Source: Verrucomicrobia subdivision 6 bacterium (GTDB lineage Bacteria; Verrucomicrobiota; Verrucomicrobiia; Methylacidiphilales; Verrucolacustridaceae). From it: 64,000 nucleotides of DNA. The notes beneath the pieces are model-generated. The model saw nothing but the letters and a program-made list of their open reading frames with translations, ran no database searches and was not told where the DNA came from. Location: assembly GCA_947466515.1 (NCBI GenBank), contig CANIEM010000003.1, forward strand, positions 1 through 64,000, read 5' to 3'. The translations under genes and the position numbers were made by a program. Positions 27,037 to 35,417 of the stretch are shown here, piece by piece; positions within the stretch are counted from its first letter, which is position 1, and every line of letters begins with the position of its first letter.

Positions 27037-29913
27037 GTGAATGCAGTGAAAAAGAGCTGCAAAAAAAGGCCTGCATCACGATCCCGGCTCGGGAAAGCGA
27101 AGCTTTCGTATGGGGAGCGTTTAGAGTTGGGGTTTGCCCGGGTAGAGCGAGATCTGATTTGGATGATGGATTGCCTGCAGGAACTATTTACGGAGTTGGG
27201 GGAGGGGCGAATCCAAGAAGCATTGCCCTTCCGGACGAGCTCGAAAAAGGCTTTGCCTCCAATTACGGATGGGGAGGTGACTCGGTCTTATGCTATCGCG
27301 TTTGGGTTGCTTAACTTGGCAGAGGAAGTGGCGGCGGAGGCGATGCGGAGGCTGAATGAGACGATTAATGGTCCGCAGCATGAACCAGGGTCCTGGGCTC
27401 AGGCTTTTCGTTTGATGAAGGCGGAAGGAACCGATGGGGAAGTTTTGGCAAACGAACTGCCTGCCTTGAGGGTTGAGCCTGTTTTGACGGCGCATCCAAC
27501 GGAAGCTCGACGCCGATCTGTTCTGGCCTGCATGCAGGAAATTCATTCCATTTTAGTCGAGGGCGGTGGACGCGGAAAAGAGCATCCTGCAGAGCGTGAG
27601 TTGCGGAATCGGCTTAAAGTCATTCTGGAAAGGTGGTGGAGAACTGAGGAGGTACGAACCCAAAGGCCGACGGTGGATATGGAGCGCGAGGGAATTATTC
27701 ACTGTTTGGCAGGGTCGATGGCTCAATCGATTGCGGAAACTGATCGTCGATTAAGAGAGGCGTGGCAACTGGCGGAGTTAGGTGAGGGTGGACCCGTTCA
27801 TCCAGCGGTTCGCCCCCAGTTACGATTTGGCACATGGGTGGGTGGAGATCGTGATGGTCACCCTTTGGTGACGGCAGAAACGACCAGGATGAGCCTGCGG
27901 ATGTATCGGGCGGCGTCATTAAAGCTTTTAGGAGCCTCGTTAGAGAAGTTGGCGTCGCGCCTGACCCTATCGCGCAAATACCACGGCACCCCTGCGGAAC
28001 TAGAAAAGTGGTTGATCGATTGGCGGAAAAGAGTCGGCTCAGAAAGAGCGGAAGCAGTTTCGATATATCAAGAGGAGCCTTGGCGCGAAGCTGTTCTGCT
28101 GATGCGTAACTTTCTGCCTAAGGAGGAGGAAGTCTCGTTTGGGTATAATCGGCCAGAAGATTTGATCCTAGATTTGGGAGTTGTCCGGCGTGGGTTGTTG
28201 GCGGTGGGGGCGGCTCGGCTAGCGGCGGCAGAGGTGGACACAGTGATTCGCTTGGTTGAGGTATTTGGATTTCACCTAGCGGTTCTGGATATTCGACAAA
28301 ACAGTACGCGCCACGATGAGGCGATCGAGGAATTGGAGGCAAAGACAGGCATGGTTGGGGCAGTTCCTTATGCGATTCGCTCGGAAGTGGAAAGACGTGC
28401 TCTTTTGGGGAGCTGGATGGAAAAACTACCTTGGACGACGGATGAGGCGATGGCGGCTGGACCGGCCTCTTTTGAGGTGATTGGAACCTATAAAGTTTTA
28501 GCGGAGCACGCCGAGTTGCACGGAATTGATGGGCTGGGGCTCAGTATTGTTAGCATGACCCGAGATGTTTCTGATCTCTTGGCGATTCATGTTTTCTCCA
28601 GACTAGCTGGTCTTGGGAAAGGCAATCGGGGAGAGTCGCCGTGGTGTCCTTTGCCGATCACGCCGTTATTTGAAACATTGGACGACTTGGTGCGTGCCCC
28701 TCGGGTGGTCAAAGAATTTTTGCAGCTTCCGATTACAAAGAAAACGATCCGGTTTCTGTCCGAGCAAGAAGCGGAAGGAGCCCAACGTCGCCGTTTAGCT
28801 CTGGTTGATCCTGGGGAAGGCACCGTGGTTTTGCCGGTCGAAACTCCTCCCACCCTGCGGGTAATGATTGGGTATAGTGACAGCAATAAAGATGCAGGAC
28901 TCTTGGCGAGTCAGTGGGTGCTGCATCAGAGCCAACGTGCGATTCAGCGTGCGGCGCGGGAAGAGGGGTCGGCGGCGAGATTTTTTCATGGTCGAGGGGG
29001 TACGGTGAGCCGAGGTGCTGGTCCCACCCACAGATTTCTTGAAGCCTTACCTAAGGGGACTTTAGACGGAGATCTCCGACTGACGGAGCAGGGTGAGGTG
29101 ATCGGCCAGAAATATGGAACGGCGGCGACAGCCTCTTATAATTTAGAACTCCTTTTGGCAGGTACGGCAAGAAGCTCGCTTTCTTTGGATAGCGAAGGGG
29201 CGGACGACAAGGAGATGGCCGAAGTGTTCGAAATTCTAGCCGAGGTAAGTAAGGAGGCTTATCACCATTTGATTCGGGAGCCCGGCTTCTTAGACTACTT
29301 CAGACAAGCGACGCCGATCGATGTGGTGGAGAGGAGCACGATTGGCTCGCGTCCTTCTCGCCGTACTGGCGCTGCAGGATGGGCTGATTTGAGAGCAATT
29401 CCTTGGGTTTTCAGCTGGAGCCAAGCTCGATTCTTTCTTCCTGGTTGGTACGGGGCGGGGGAGGCCCTAGGACGGTTGGCGAAGGATCATGCTCGGCTTT
29501 TTCGCCGTCTGCAGAGTGGGTTGCGAATCTGGCCTTTTACACGGTATGTTTTTAATAATCTTGAAAGTGGGCTTGCGAGCTCTGACTTGGAGGTTGGCCA
29601 GTGGTATGCGGATTTAGTGCATGAAGAATCTTTGAGGGGTCGGATCACTGGGGTAATTCGCGACGAGTATGAAAAAGTAAAAGATGGGCTCGCCAAGCTA
29701 TTTGATGAGTCGTTGGCATCGCGGCGTCCACGCTTTCGTTTTACGGTGGAACGGCGAGTGACTCCTTTGCGCGCTCTTCACCGCCGACAAGTGGATCTGT
29801 TGCGGGAGTGGCGAGACATGGATCAAGGAGGGGATCCTGCATCGGAGAAGCTTTTGGGTGAGTTGCGCCAAACGATTGCAGCGATAGCCGCTGGACTACG
29901 GACCACTGGGTGA
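27037..29913 (+). CDS. ppc: Phosphoenolpyruvate carboxylase
   Basis: Makes oxaloacetate from phosphoenolpyruvate and bicarbonate, an anaplerotic step. 958 residues, slightly longer than the usual ~880-930. Catalytic motifs are intact: LTAHPTEARRRSV (His about 152), GGDRDGHPLVT, MIGYSDSNKDAG, HGRGGTVSRGAG (about 652), STIGSRPSRR and PWVFSWSQARFFLPGWYG. The C-terminus ends in GLRTTG, close to the xxNTG end of the family. GTG 27037 abuts the Fe-S carrier stop; GTG 27046 is an alternative. A bicarbonate transporter and carbonic anhydrase lie 4-5 kb downstream. Confidence 0.96.
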   Translation: MNAVKKSCKKRPASRSRLGKAKLSYGERLELGFARVERDLIWMMDCLQELFTELGEGRIQEALPFRTSSKKALPPITDGEVTRSYAIAFGLLNLAEEVAAEAMRRLNETINGPQHEPGSWAQAFRLMKAEGTDGEVLANELPALRVEPVLTAHPTEARRRSVLACMQEIHSILVEGGGRGKEHPAERELRNRLKVILERWWRTEEVRTQRPTVDMEREGIIHCLAGSMAQSIAETDRRLREAWQLAELGEGGPVHPAVRPQLRFGTWVGGDRDGHPLVTAETTRMSLRMYRAASLKLLGASLEKLASRLTLSRKYHGTPAELEKWLIDWRKRVGSERAEAVSIYQEEPWREAVLLMRNFLPKEEEVSFGYNRPEDLILDLGVVRRGLLAVGAARLAAAEVDTVIRLVEVFGFHLAVLDIRQNSTRHDEAIEELEAKTGMVGAVPYAIRSEVERRALLGSWMEKLPWTTDEAMAAGPASFEVIGTYKVLAEHAELHGIDGLGLSIVSMTRDVSDLLAIHVFSRLAGLGKGNRGESPWCPLPITPLFETLDDLVRAPRVVKEFLQLPITKKTIRFLSEQEAEGAQRRRLALVDPGEGTVVLPVETPPTLRVMIGYSDSNKDAGLLASQWVLHQSQRAIQRAAREEGSAARFFHGRGGTVSRGAGPTHRFLEALPKGTLDGDLRLTEQGEVIGQKYGTAATASYNLELLLAGTARSSLSLDSEGADDKEMAEVFEILAEVSKEAYHHLIREPGFLDYFRQATPIDVVERSTIGSRPSRRTGAAGWADLRAIPWVFSWSQARFFLPGWYGAGEALGRLAKDHARLFRRLQSGLRIWPFTRYVFNNLESGLASSDLEVGQWYADLVHEESLRGRITGVIRDEYEKVKDGLAKLFDESLASRRPRFRFTVERRVTPLRALHRRQVDLLREWRDMDQGGDPASEKLLGELRQTIAAIAAGLRTTG

Positions 29914-31103
29914 GGCCGAACCCTGGATGGAGAGTGGCGGCAGCGGGGACAGGAATTAATCTGGCTCTAGGAATTCTTTACGCATGGAGCATATTCAAGA
30001 GTGCGATCGAAAAGGATTTTGGCTGGAGCGCTGAACAGCTTAATGATCCCTATGCCGTCTGTTGTTTGGTTTTTGCTTTTGTGATGATTATTGGCGGACG
30101 ATGTCAGGACCGTTTTGGGCCGAGGAGAACGGCGATGATTGGTGGAGTTTTGGTGGCGATGGGCCTAGGAATCGCCTCGCAGAGTACCCAATACCTGAAC
30201 TGGGTATTAGGATTCGGGGTTCTAGCAGGGATCGGTATCGGATTTGGATACTCTGCGGCGACTCCCCCTGCCTTGAAGTGGTTTCCCTCATCGCAGACAG
30301 GCAAAGTCGCAGGGGTGGTGGTAGCGGGTTTTGGCTTAGCACCTCTCTATATCGCTCCACTGACTGATGGACTTTTGCGGAGAGGCGGAGTTTCTCTGGC
30401 GACTACTTTTTACTCGATGTTTTTTCTCTTGGCTGTTTGTGGACTTGCCACCTTTTTAAAGAATCCGGATGAGCAGAAACCCTTAGGTGGGGTTCCGGCG
30501 GGATGCGAGGAGCGATCGGTTGAGCCAGGCAGACTTTTCTTTTCTCGCGATTTTTATCTTCTTTGGATGGTCTATTTTATCGCTTCTGGTTCTGGCTTGA
30601 TGGTGATCAGCAGTATTAATGGAATGGCAAAGAAAAGCATGGGGGAGATGGCTTTTCTTGCGGTGGTGGTGCTCGCGCTGGGGAATGCAGCGGGGCGAGT
30701 GGTTGCTGGGCTGGTTTCGGATAAAATAGGTAGGAAGGGGACCTTACTTGGGGTGACGCTCCTGCAGGCGGCTTGTATGGCTCTGGCTGTGCCCGTGACG
30801 GAGAGTGGCAACTTTCCCATGCTGATTGTTCTTTTGGCCACAGCCATCGGTTTTAACTACGGAGCAAATCTGGCTTTATTCCCAGCCTTCACGAAGGATC
30901 TTTATGGATTAAAGCACTTCGGGGTGAATTACGGGATTTTGTTTACCGCTTGGGGGGTGGGTGGTTTTGTCTTGAGCCGAGTTCAGCAGATGCTGAAAGC
31001 CTCGTCAGGTACTTTCACGTCTTCTTTTGTGACTGCGAGTCTATTGCTTCTGGTGGCGGCGGGTCTGGCATCGAGTTTAAAGGTGCGGACGGTTTCCAAG
31101 TAG
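29910..31103 (+). CDS. MFS transporter, OFA (oxalate/formate) type
   Basis: Major facilitator superfamily permease of 397 residues with about 12 helices. Early sequence NLALGILYAWSIFKSAIEK and the second-half opening RDFYLLWMVYFIASGSGLM match the OFA family, which includes oxalate/formate antiporters and lactate or pyruvate carriers. The GTG start overlaps the ppc stop (GTGA), suggesting coupled expression with PEP carboxylase and a carboxylate substrate; that link is an inference. Confidence 0.85.
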   Translation: MRPNPGWRVAAAGTGINLALGILYAWSIFKSAIEKDFGWSAEQLNDPYAVCCLVFAFVMIIGGRCQDRFGPRRTAMIGGVLVAMGLGIASQSTQYLNWVLGFGVLAGIGIGFGYSAATPPALKWFPSSQTGKVAGVVVAGFGLAPLYIAPLTDGLLRRGGVSLATTFYSMFFLLAVCGLATFLKNPDEQKPLGGVPAGCEERSVEPGRLFFSRDFYLLWMVYFIASGSGLMVISSINGMAKKSMGEMAFLAVVVLALGNAAGRVVAGLVSDKIGRKGTLLGVTLLQAACMALAVPVTESGNFPMLIVLLATAIGFNYGANLALFPAFTKDLYGLKHFGVNYGILFTAWGVGGFVLSRVQQMLKASSGTFTSSFVTASLLLLVAAGLASSLKVRTVSK

Positions 31104-31195
31104 GTCAGGGGACGAAATGGCAGTTTTTTGTTAACCATGGAGCGACAGAGAGAAACTGGACTTGGCGAAGGCAAGAGGGGAGATAGATTAACGAG

Positions 31196-32410
31196 GTGAT
31201 TTTTAATGGCCCTGACGTAGTTTTTGTTCTGGCTTCACTATTGAAGGCGATGGCGGTCGCCGGGGTGGTTCTGGTTATGGTTCCTGGAAGTGTCACGGCG
31301 GAGCGACGGTTGAGTGCCTGGATGCAGGATCGCCGAGGGCCCAACCGAGTGGGCATCCCTTTTACCAATATTCGTATCTTTGGGTTAGGCCAAGGGTTAG
31401 CCGACGCGATGAAGTTTCTTCTCAAGGAGCAGTTTGTTCCGGCTTCCGTGAACAAGCTCTATTTCAATCTGGCTCCTATCCTTGCCATGGTTCCTGCCTT
31501 AGTGACGGTATCAGTAATTCCTTTTGCTCCTGGCTTCGATCTTCGGCCGATTGCTACATGGTTGGCCACGCCCTTGCATTTAGATGGGGCTACGATTCAG
31601 GCGTTTCAGATTAGCGGGGTGGTCGCAAATCTAGATATCGGACTCCTCTTTGTTTTTGCGATAATTTCTCTTAGCGTGTACGGAATTGTTCTGGCGGGGT
31701 GGTCCTCTAACTCCAAATATCCTTTTCTTGGGGGAATACGCTCCTCGGCGCAGATTATCTCTTATGAGATCGCCATGGGAGCGTCGGTGGTGCCGATCTT
31801 CCTAGTTACTCAGCAGCTTAATCTTGGGAAGATTGTGGAGTATCAGGTAGCGCACGGTTGGTTAGCGTTGCCTCATCTTACTGGAGGATGGGTGGGCATT
31901 TTAACAGGACTGTCATTGTCTTTTTCTTTTGCGGTGTTTTTAGTGGCATCGTTTGCGGAGACGAATCGTTTGCCTTTTGACATGCCAGAAGCGGAAACTG
32001 AGTTGGTGGGTGGATACCATACTGAGTATTCGGGCATGCGCTTTGCTTTATTCTTTCTCGGAGAGTACGCGGCGATGGTGTCCGCCTCAGCCATTATGGT
32101 CACCCTGTTCCTGGGGGGTTGGAGTCTTCCGCTTCCGTGGTTCAATGGTTTGCCTATGCCCGACTCCCTCTACGGGGTTGTCCTGCCTTCGTTCCTCGCT
32201 GGACTCGCTTTACCTTGGTGGTTTGGATTCATTTCGATTGGAGTCTTCTTAGGGAAGATACTTGTTTTCATCGGGTTCTTTATCGTCATCCGCTGGACTT
32301 TGCCTCGCTTTAAATATGATCAACTGATGAACCTGGGCTGGAAGGTGTTCATTCCATTGTCTTTCTTAAATATCTTTGTGGTGGCAGCTCTGGTCCTCCT
32401 GAAGAGATGA
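31196..32410 (+). CDS. nuoH: NADH-quinone oxidoreductase subunit H
   Basis: Membrane subunit of complex I at the junction with the quinone site. 404 residues, longer than the ~325-residue E. coli form. Signature regions: WMQDRRGPNRVG, GLGQGLADAMKFLLKE and the E-loop FAETNRLPFDMPEAETELV. The GTG start at 31196 is the only in-frame choice near the N-terminus; the ATG at 31206 is out of frame. It is separated from nuoI-N by an Fe-S carrier, ppc and an MFS gene. A small secreted-protein gene overlaps its stop. Confidence 0.95.
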   Translation: MIFNGPDVVFVLASLLKAMAVAGVVLVMVPGSVTAERRLSAWMQDRRGPNRVGIPFTNIRIFGLGQGLADAMKFLLKEQFVPASVNKLYFNLAPILAMVPALVTVSVIPFAPGFDLRPIATWLATPLHLDGATIQAFQISGVVANLDIGLLFVFAIISLSVYGIVLAGWSSNSKYPFLGGIRSSAQIISYEIAMGASVVPIFLVTQQLNLGKIVEYQVAHGWLALPHLTGGWVGILTGLSLSFSFAVFLVASFAETNRLPFDMPEAETELVGGYHTEYSGMRFALFFLGEYAAMVSASAIMVTLFLGGWSLPLPWFNGLPMPDSLYGVVLPSFLAGLALPWWFGFISIGVFLGKILVFIGFFIVIRWTLPRFKYDQLMNLGWKVFIPLSFLNIFVVAALVLLKR

Positions 32411-32727
32411 CTTTGCTTCGGTCTCTCTTGGCTCCTGGATTGACCTTTCTAGGCCTACTTCTGCTGGGAGTTGCTCTAGGGATGGCAGCGGATAAGGGAC
32501 TGACGATTGTGGTGAAGAAAGATGATCATCATATTGCTGGCTTAAGCACGAATGGAATCACCCGATGGACCTCGACCATCGGAAGGGACGATGAGGAGGT
32601 TTCCTCGGTGAATCAAAGCGGTAATACAGCAATGGTCAGTGTGACGAATAAAAAGACGGGGAAAACGCGGATTCTCAATTACGATGCGGAGAAGGGGATC
32701 ATGCGTTTTTCTCAGTCGGTGAACTGA
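32407..32727 (+). CDS. Small exported or anchored protein, unknown
   Basis: 106 residues; start ATG 32407 overlaps the nuoH stop (ATGA). Residues 1-28 form a signal peptide or anchor (LTFLGLLLLGVALGMAADKG). The rest is a short beta-rich, charged domain ending in TRILNYDAEKGIMRFSQSVN. No family recognised. A diverged second copy of its last 23 codons lies at 33588-33659, on the far side of the PAS gene. Confidence 0.75.
   Translation: MTLLRSLLAPGLTFLGLLLLGVALGMAADKGLTIVVKKDDHHIAGLSTNGITRWTSTIGRDDEEVSSVNQSGNTAMVSVTNKKTGKTRILNYDAEKGIMRFSQSVN
32656..32726 (+). repeat. Direct repeat flanking PAS gene, left
   Basis: The last 71 bases of the small nuoH-linked gene match 33588-33658 without gaps. 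Many differences fall at synonymous or conservative positions, so the two copies are old coding duplicates rather than a fresh target-site repeat. Confidence 0.8.
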
Positions 32728-32938
32728 TCTTTTTTCGGGTCGGTTAGTCCTTTTCCTAACAGCCTTCGATGGTTTTGGTATTCCTAACCCTATAGCACAT
32801 CAGGCAGAAACTGTTTGAGAAGGGTGAGGCTTAAATGGCCTGCATGGGCAACAATATTAATTACTACTAATTATTTGCTAAATTCATAAAATGGTGGATA
32901 TTACTGAAGTAGAATCGGTTACTATCCAGTAAATCAAA

Positions 32939-33517
32939 ATGAATTACCTTAAGCAGCAGGATAACGAAAGCCACCCCCTTGGCATGGTCCTCGAACGTTG
33001 GGCGGCTCACACTGATTTATCGGTCGTGATCGCCAATGCCGGTGGGTTTGTTGTCTGGGTGAATGCGGCCTTTACTCGGATGTGTGGTTATAATTCGGAC
33101 GAACTTCTTGGGAGACGACCGGGGCATATTTTGAGTGGTTCGCTATCAGGAAAAAGACCCAGGGAAGTTCTCAATGATGCGATCGAGCGTCAAGTCCCAG
33201 TCCGAACGCGCATGGTCAATTATACCAAAAGCGGTAAGCCCTATTGGGTGGAGATCCACTTGGAACCGATTCACAACATCAATGGGCATTTGACCGGCTT
33301 TATCTCGGTCGAGCGTGATGTCACAGCGGAGGAGTTGCATCAGCGCGAGATTGGGGAACTATCGGCAGTCATGTATGAGGCTCTTACTCAAAAGGTGACC
33401 CCTAATCGATCAAGGAATATTAGAGCAAATCCATCCAAGAATGGGCGCCAACCCGATCTAAAGAGTTCCATTGCAAAACGAAATCGAGCAAAGAAGGTTT
33501 CTAAGAAAGGGTTGTAA
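32939..33517 (+). CDS. PAS domain protein without output domain
   Basis: 192 residues: one PAS domain with PAC motif (about 20-135), then a basic tail with KRNRAKKVSKKGL. PAS hallmarks: VVIANAGGFVVWVNAAFTR, GYNSDELLGRRPGHIL and GFISVERDVTAEE. The flavin-binding cysteine motif of LOV domains (NCRFLQ) is replaced by RPGHIL, so it is not a LOV photosensor. No kinase, cyclase or DNA-binding domain follows; it may sense through partner contact. An A+T-rich 200 bp leader precedes ATG 32939. Ligand unknown. Confidence 0.85.
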   Translation: MNYLKQQDNESHPLGMVLERWAAHTDLSVVIANAGGFVVWVNAAFTRMCGYNSDELLGRRPGHILSGSLSGKRPREVLNDAIERQVPVRTRMVNYTKSGKPYWVEIHLEPIHNINGHLTGFISVERDVTAEELHQREIGELSAVMYEALTQKVTPNRSRNIRANPSKNGRQPDLKSSIAKRNRAKKVSKKGL

Positions 33518-33548
33518 TATTAGCCTCACATACTCATTCCTACAGCCT

Positions 33549-33659
33549 ATGGGCGCGTTCCCCAGTCTCCTAATTCGCTGCGTTCGGACGGGGAAGAAGA
33601 AGTTTTTAAATTACGATGCAGAAAAGGGGATGCTGCGATTTTCTCAGTCGGTGAACTAG
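33549..33659 (+). pseudogene. Duplicated end of small secreted-protein gene
   Basis: From 33588 the translation TGKKKFLNYDAEKGMLRFSQ matches the C-terminus of the protein at 32407-32727. The N-terminal signal peptide and most of the domain are missing. An ATG at 33549 could give a 36-residue peptide, but there is no ribosome binding site evidence. Best read as a truncated gene relic separated from its relative by the PAS gene. Confidence 0.65.
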
Positions 33660-33750
33660 CTCCAGACGGGATGCATGCCCTCGAGCGGGTCTATCGACCG
33701 CAGACGATTATACCGCTCGTCTTGACGGGTATCAGCGGTTAAGAAGTCCT

Positions 33751-34743
33751 ATGAGCACAGCTTCCGCGTTGGTCGACCCCAGCATTCTTTTCTTCATCTT
33801 AGGGATCGGGGCAGGTCTCATCCGTTCTAATCTAGCTATTCCAGCTCAGATGGGTCGGTTTCTAACGCTTTATCTTCTCATGGCCATCGGTTTAAAGGGT
33901 GGATTTGCCTTGGCGAAAAGTGGGTTCAGTCCATCGATTGCTCTGGATATCGGACTTGCCCTCAGCTTCTCGGTGCTTATTCCGATCGCAACTTATGCGT
34001 TTCTCAAGAAAAGGATTTCACAATTCAATGCCATGGCGGTAGCGGCTACTTATGGCTCGGTTAGCGCGGTTACTTTCATCACCGCGATGCAGTACCTAGA
34101 GAACCGCCAGATCCCATTTGGGGGGCATATGTCGGCTGCGCTGGCCTTGATGGAGTCACCCTCAATTCTTTTTGCAATTATTATGGCAAACATGATCCGA
34201 GCGAAACAGTCGAAGCGAGCAGGAAAGAAATCCACTCCGCATACTAGTCTTGGTGAAATTCTACGAGAATCTTTCACAGAAGGCGCTCAGTTTCTCCTTC
34301 TCGGTAGCATGGTGGTGGGATTTATTTCCGGTGAGAATGGGCGGGTGGTGATGCAGCCCTTCGCCGGTGAAATATTTAAAGGCATGCTGGCTTTCTTCCT
34401 CTTGGATATGGGACTGTCGACGGCCAGCCATCTGAAGGATCTCAAAAAGGTCCCCAAGTTGCTGATTGTTTACGGTGTAGTGGCACCCGTGGTTCATGCC
34501 TCTTTAGCTCTTTGGGTCTCGATCTATTTCGGAGTTTCACTAGGGAATGCAGCTCTGCTGGCGGTTCTTGCGGGAAGTGCATCTTATATCGCGGTTCCAG
34601 CCGTGCTGAAGCACGCTATTCCTGAGGCATCACCGCTTTTTTATCTGGGACTCCCCCTTGGGCTAACCTTCCCATTTAATATCCTCATTGGGATTCCGCT
34701 CTATGTCATTATGGCGGAACACTGGATTCCGCTGACCCGCTAA
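33751..34743 (+). CDS. sbtA: SbtA-type sodium-dependent bicarbonate transporter
   Basis: Inner-membrane symporter, 330 residues, about ten hydrophobic segments. It matches the SbtA family known from the cyanobacterial carbon-concentrating system: FLTLYLLMAIGLKGGFAL early, AVAATYGSVSAVTFITAMQYL, ESPSILFAIIMAN, and the second-half GSASYIAVPAVLKHAIPEASP. No SbtB-type PII regulator lies beside it. It converges on a beta-carbonic anhydrase gene whose stop overlaps its own. With ppc upstream, a role in supplying bicarbonate for carboxylation is likely. The gene name is by family only; transport has to be shown. Confidence 0.85.
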   Translation: MSTASALVDPSILFFILGIGAGLIRSNLAIPAQMGRFLTLYLLMAIGLKGGFALAKSGFSPSIALDIGLALSFSVLIPIATYAFLKKRISQFNAMAVAATYGSVSAVTFITAMQYLENRQIPFGGHMSAALALMESPSILFAIIMANMIRAKQSKRAGKKSTPHTSLGEILRESFTEGAQFLLLGSMVVGFISGENGRVVMQPFAGEIFKGMLAFFLLDMGLSTASHLKDLKKVPKLLIVYGVVAPVVHASLALWVSIYFGVSLGNAALLAVLAGSASYIAVPAVLKHAIPEASPLFYLGLPLGLTFPFNILIGIPLYVIMAEHWIPLTR

Positions 34744-35285
34744 ACCTTTTGTAATTTTCCAGTTTTGGAGTGGATGAGAAAACCGAAGACCTTCACCTTC
34801 GGAGGAAGAAGGGGGTGGTTCTTTATGATAGTCACACTCTGCTTAACTCCATCTCTGGGATGAGTGAAGCCGGCTAACCACTCCTCTAGGTCGACTCCTG
34901 ATGTGGCTAGGGTGCTGAGGGTTTTCTTATTTACTCCTCGTTGGATGGCTTTTTTGACCACTGCTCGTGAGCTTAGGCCTGTCATGCCACAATCGTGGTG
35001 TCCGATAACCAGGATGGAGTCCGCTTTTAGATTGTAAATGGCTACAAGAATACTGCGCATCACGCTGCCAAAAGGGTGGGACACGATCGCTCCCGCATTC
35101 TTAATGATTTTGGCATCACCATTCCTTAAGTTAAGGGCTTTGGGCAGGAGCTCGACTAAACGAGTATCCATGCAAGTGAGAATGACCATCCGTTTGTCGG
35201 GGAATCTATTGGTGACAAAGGGTGCGTAGGCTTTGCGACGAACAAAGTCTTTATTAAAGCGCAGGAGATCATTAATTTTTTTCAT
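34740..35285 (-). CDS. Beta-class carbonic anhydrase
   Basis: Interconverts CO2 and bicarbonate. 181 residues. Zinc ligands Cys38, His96 and Cys99 are in TCMDTR and GHHDCG, with the Asp40/Arg42 pair conserved. It resembles the short beta-class enzymes of Gram-positive and anaerobic bacteria more than E. coli Can. Start ATG 35285. Its stop overlaps the convergent sbtA stop by two bases, so both genes end without an intervening terminator. Confidence 0.92.
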   Translation of the reverse strand: MKKINDLLRFNKDFVRRKAYAPFVTNRFPDKRMVILTCMDTRLVELLPKALNLRNGDAKIIKNAGAIVSHPFGSVMRSILVAIYNLKADSILVIGHHDCGMTGLSSRAVVKKAIQRGVNKKTLSTLATSGVDLEEWLAGFTHPRDGVKQSVTIIKNHPLLPPKVKVFGFLIHSKTGKLQKV

Positions 35286-35417
35286 AAAAGGTTAATAGTT
35301 CGTAAAACTTAGGAGCTATGATGGAAATGGGAAGCATGAACTTTCCCTGACAAAAACGAGGCTGGTCGGCGAGGAATTGGAGTTGGGATGATCTTGGGAT
35401 TCCTTTAGGTTCTGATT

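Noticed and set aside
32939-33517. LOV-type blue-light sensor
   Set aside because: The PAS domain lacks the flavin-binding cysteine motif.
33471-33659. 62-residue ORF across the PAS gene end
   Set aside because: Its first part overlaps the PAS gene in another frame; only the last 23 codons are meaningful, as a relic.
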